Shown piece by piece: positions 21,259-24,301 of a DNA stretch of 24,301 nt. The translations under genes were made by a program, and so were the position numbers. The stretch covers positions 1 through 24,301 of the forward strand of contig JAICEG010000016.1 of NCBI GenBank assembly GCA_025924295.1, in the 5' to 3' direction. A model generated the notes under the pieces. The model did not search any database, was not told the origin of the DNA, and saw only the letters and a program-made list of their open reading frames with translations. Position 1 is the stretch's first letter. Every line of letters begins with the position of its first letter. The stretch is from Vicinamibacteria bacterium. GTDB lineage: Bacteria; Acidobacteriota; Vicinamibacteria; Vicinamibacterales; UBA2999.

Positions 21259-23972
21259 TCAGTCGCCGCGCAACGCCGCAATCGGCGTCACCTTCAGCGC
21301 GCGGCGAGCCGGGAGGTAGCAGGCCACCAGTGCCACAGCCGCCAGGGCAAGGACGACCAGTGCGAGCGTCAGCGGATCCGTGATCGTGACGCCCCAGAGG
21401 AGGCTGCGAATGACGGGCGTCAGCATCACAGATGCGACCAGGCCGACACCGATCCCTACCGCAATGAGCATGAGTCCCTGACGGAGCACGAGTCCGAGCA
21501 CGTTCGACGACTGCGCACCGAGCGCCATACGCACGGCGATCTCGTTCGCGCGCTGGCCGACCGCTTGTGTCATGACGCCGAGGATGCCGATCACCGCAAG
21601 CGTGACGGAAATCGCGCCGAACAATCCCAACACGGCGGCGTACTGGCTCAGTTCCTGGAGCTGGTCCGCGGCGTAGTCCTCTACGGTCCTCGCACTCGCC
21701 ACGCTGATCGTGGTGTCGACGTCGCGAACCGCAGCGCGCAGCGCAGGCACCAGCGAGACCGCGTCGCCGGCGGCACGCACGACGAGCGTCGTGACGAGCA
21801 CCTCGAGGCCCATCGTCATGTCCATTCGGGATGGCAGCTGCGTCCGCGGGACGTACACCTGCGGCACGGGCGCTGATTGATAACGGTCCTGGCGGACGTC
21901 GCCGACGACACCGATGATCTCACGCGGCGGATCGTCCAGCACGTCTGTCTGCAGCAGCCGTCCGATCGGGTTTTCGTTCGGCCAGTACCGTGCGGCCATG
22001 CTGGCGTTGATGATGGCGACCGGGGGCCTGGATGGTGCGTCCTGGCGCGTAAACGTCCGTCCCTGGAGCACGCGAATCTGCACGGTCTCGAAGTAACCGG
22101 CGCTGACCGGATACCACTCCGCCGACCAGGGCTCGCGATCGTCGGCCATTGCCAGCCACGAGTCCTTGCGGAACAGCACGCGCCGCGGCGTTCCTCCCAG
22201 CGGCGGCGGCGTCGTCGCAGCTACGGACTGAACTCCGGGCACCGAGGCAAAGCGCTCCCGCAGCCGCTCGGTGAGGTCGCTGAAACGCGAATCGAACTCT
22301 ACGAGCAATCCGCCGCCCGGCGTGTTGCCCCTGGTGTTGCGATACATCGCGCGCGGCATCGGGGTCTGGAGCGCAACCAGCCGTTCGGGATTGATTCCGG
22401 TGTCAACCGCATTCAGACGCAGCAGGCTCCGCGTGAGAAGTCCGGTGGCGACGAGCAGCACGAGCGCCAGAGCTACTTGCGCCACCACGAATGCCCCACG
22501 AAGCCGACTGCGGGTCGGGCCCGCGGTCGCGCCCCGTCCAGCGTCGCGCACGACCTCCACCACGTCGAGACGCGAGAGCTGCAGCGCCGGCAGGATGCCG
22601 AAGACGAGCGCCGTCGCCAGCGAGACGACAATGGCGAAGCCGATCACCGTCCAGTCGAGCGTCACATTCTGCAGATCGCGGTAGGCGGACAGTCCGGTGT
22701 TGACGAACGCTCGCAGCCCGAGCCACGCCAGCACGATGCCGAGCACGCCGGCGGCGCATGACAGCAGCACGTTCCGGTCAGCAGCTGGCGCAGGATGCGG
22801 TTGCGCGAGGATCCGAGGGCAGCCCGTAGGCCGAGCTCCTTCTGGCGAGCGACTGCCTGCGACAGCAGCAACCCGCCCACGTTGGCGCACGCAATCAGCA
22901 GGAGGAGAAAGACCGCGCCCTGCAGCACGAGCACCGGCTGCCGCAGATAGCCGACATAGACCTCGCGGAGCGAATCAATGGTCAATCCCCACCCTTGATG
23001 CATCGGCAGGTCCTTGCCCAGGGGCTCCTCCAGTGTCCGCAGGTCGCCCTGCGCGTCCTCCAATGTGGCGCCCGGACGCAGTCGGGCGAACATGTTGAAC
23101 ACCCGGTTGGGGCTGCGGAGCGCCCGGGCGAGGTCATCGTCCCGCTGCTGGATCCAGAGGTCCACATCGGGTGTCAGCGTCCGGTAACCGGGAGGCGTGA
23201 CGCCGATGACAACGCCTCGCATCGCGTCGAAGCGCATCGCCTGTCCGAGGACGTCGGGGCGACCGCCGAAGAGCCGCTGCCAGAGTCCGTGGGTGATGAC
23301 GACGCCCACCTCCAGGTCATCGGGTCGGAACCAGCGGCCGATGGCCGGCTGCACGCCAAAGACGTCGGTGAGTCCCGGCGACGCCCACCCGACCTGCAGC
23401 CACTCGCGTTGCGCATCATCCGAATCGCCGACGGCGGCGGTGATCCCCGTGAGCCGGAGGACACCCATTCGCTCGAACACGCGGTTGTGCTCGCGGATGA
23501 AGAAGTAGCCGCCCGAATTGGTCCCCAACTTCTCGTCTGGCTGGCTGGGCGGCGTGAACCGCACCATCGCGATGCGATCGGCGTCTGGATACGGGAGCGG
23601 GCGCAGGAACGCCGCGTTGACCAGGCTGAAGATCAGGGCATTCGCGCCGATCCCGAGTGCCAGGCAGGCGATGGCCGCCAGGGCGAACGTCGGGCGACGG
23701 TGAAACGCCCGCAGGGCGTAGCTGCCGTCTGCGACCAGGTCTTCGAGCCAGCGGAACTGCCAGGCGGCGCGGCTGTCTTCCGCCACGCGCGTGCGCGAAC
23801 CGAATTCCGCGACGGCACGCGCGCGGGCCTGGGGCCGCGGGTAGCCTTGCTGCTCGAGCTCGTCGACACGGCTTTCGACGTGAAACTGGAGTTCCTCATC
23901 GAGCTGCCGATCGAACCGTCCTTTGCGGGGCAGGTAGCCGAGGCGATGCAGGAAAGTGCGCCACGCGTTCAT
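21259..23972 (-). pseudogene. ADOP-family permease with a single frameshift
   Basis: The N-terminal part (from ATG 23972, MNAWRTFLHRLGYL) and the C-terminal part (ending at 21259) are in different frames and together make a complete ADOP permease of about 904 residues. The break is near 22774. The first frame reads SSRNRILRQLLTG and then loses similarity; the other frame resumes VLLSCAAGVLGIVLAWLGLRAF. Restoring one G in the short G run (minus strand ACCGGAAC) would give LLTGNVLLSCA and an uninterrupted protein. Both MacB_PCD and both FtsX units are recognisable on either side. The rest shows no decay, so a sequencing or assembly error, or a very recent mutation, is likely. PadR lies 13 nt upstream. 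Confidence 0.88.
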
Positions 23973-23985
23973 GAGGACAAGGCTC

Positions 23986-24301
23986 CTACGCTTCCCGCAG
24001 TACAGCGGCGATGGCGTCGGCGATGGCGTTCCACCGAGTCGCCTCGCGTTCCAGCTGCGTGCGACCGGCGCGCGTCAGCCGGTAGTACTTCGCGTTCCGG
24101 TTGTTCTCCGTCAGGCGCCACTCCGACGCAATCCACCCTTGCACCTCGAGACGGTGCAGAGCGGGATACAGCGAGCCTTCTTCGACCCGCAGGACGTCCT
24201 TCGACACCTGCTGGATGCGGCGCGCGATGGCAAACCCATGGTTAGGCCCTGTCGCCAGGGTACGGAGGATGAGTAGAGGCAACGTGCCCTGCACGAGTTC
24301 G
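23986..24301 (-). CDS. PadR-family transcriptional regulator (partial at window edge)
   Basis: The visible frame has 105 complete codons and runs to the right edge, where it still reads ELVQGTLPLLIL, the usual second to thirteenth residues of PadR proteins in ADOP operons. So the start codon lies just outside. The winged-helix domain is complete: GFAIARRIQQVSKDVLRVEEGSLYPALHRLE and ASEWRLTENNRNAKYYRLT. It is expected to repress the permease operon that begins 13 nt downstream; the inducer is unknown. GTG 24294 could be read as a start but cuts into the conserved region. Confidence 0.9.
   Translation of the reverse strand, partial: ELVQGTLPLLILRTLATGPNHGFAIARRIQQVSKDVLRVEEGSLYPALHRLEVQGWIASEWRLTENNRNAKYYRLTRAGRTQLEREATRWNAIADAIAAVLREA

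Noticed and set aside
22995..24245. 416-codon open frame on the plus strand
   Set aside because: It is antisense to the ADOP permease and PadR, whose protein families are clear; its translation is Arg/Gln-rich without any recognisable domain.

Overview
The window looks like chromosomal DNA of a high-GC bacterium, most probably Acidobacteriota and perhaps class Vicinamibacteria. The main reason is the right-hand end, where a PadR regulator precedes two large orphan MacB/FtsX-like permeases with no ATPase. This is the ADOP (acidobacterial duplicated orphan permease) arrangement. A secreted DPDLQGTW-type protein and a TPR/gluzincin protein fit the same group. The taxonomy is inferred from gene content only; no rRNA or tRNA gene was found.

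Layout. 1-1744 (minus): a LytS-type histidine kinase and its LytR/AlgR-type response regulator, which runs off the left edge, separated by a perfect inverted repeat. 1847-5109 (plus): a solitary NuoI-like ferredoxin, a fused homocysteine methyltransferase/methylenetetrahydrofolate reductase, then a separate unit with its own sigma70-like promoter, a hairpin-rich leader and a PmtA-like SAM methyltransferase. 5173-6671 (plus): a decayed lasso-type RiPP locus, made of the remnant of an asparagine-synthetase-like cyclase, an apparently intact HPr-kinase-like kinase, and a 41-residue precursor peptide. The kinase is joined to both neighbours by overlapping stop and start codons. 6805-6939: a possible small Cys-containing protein. 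6951-10573 (minus): Lon protease and a MurG-like glycosyltransferase with an AT-hook-like tail. 10757-13639 (plus): a zinc-ribbon protein and a TPR/metallopeptidase-like lipoprotein-size secreted protein. 13710-14390 (minus): a rhomboid protease. 14450-17404 (plus): a zinc-ribbon membrane protein, an isopropylmalate-synthase-like enzyme, a RarD transporter and a GNAT acetyltransferase. 17408-18424 (minus): a secreted protein of unknown function. 18604-24301 (minus): padR and two ADOP permeases, the first of which carries a frameshift.

Two things stand out. First, the RiPP remnant: a canonical lasso-type leader is fused to an unusual Gly/Lys-rich core with no acidic residue at positions 7-9, next to a kinase of the type that modifies lasso peptides and a truncated cyclase. 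Second, several gene boundaries carry short tracts of degenerate 7-bp tandem repeats (1753-1831, 10574-10720, 13652-13706, 15956-15997) plus one 9-bp tract (6709-6744). Three of the heptad tracts are a heptad run followed by a run of its reverse complement. They occupy divergent promoter regions, a convergent terminator region and even the 3' end of a coding sequence. They resemble in principle the heptanucleotide STRR repeats of cyanobacteria, but the sequences differ and I know of no description for this group.

Other palindromic modules sit at 374-416, 4313-4403 and 8143-8183. The last of these encodes the C-terminal tail of Lon.
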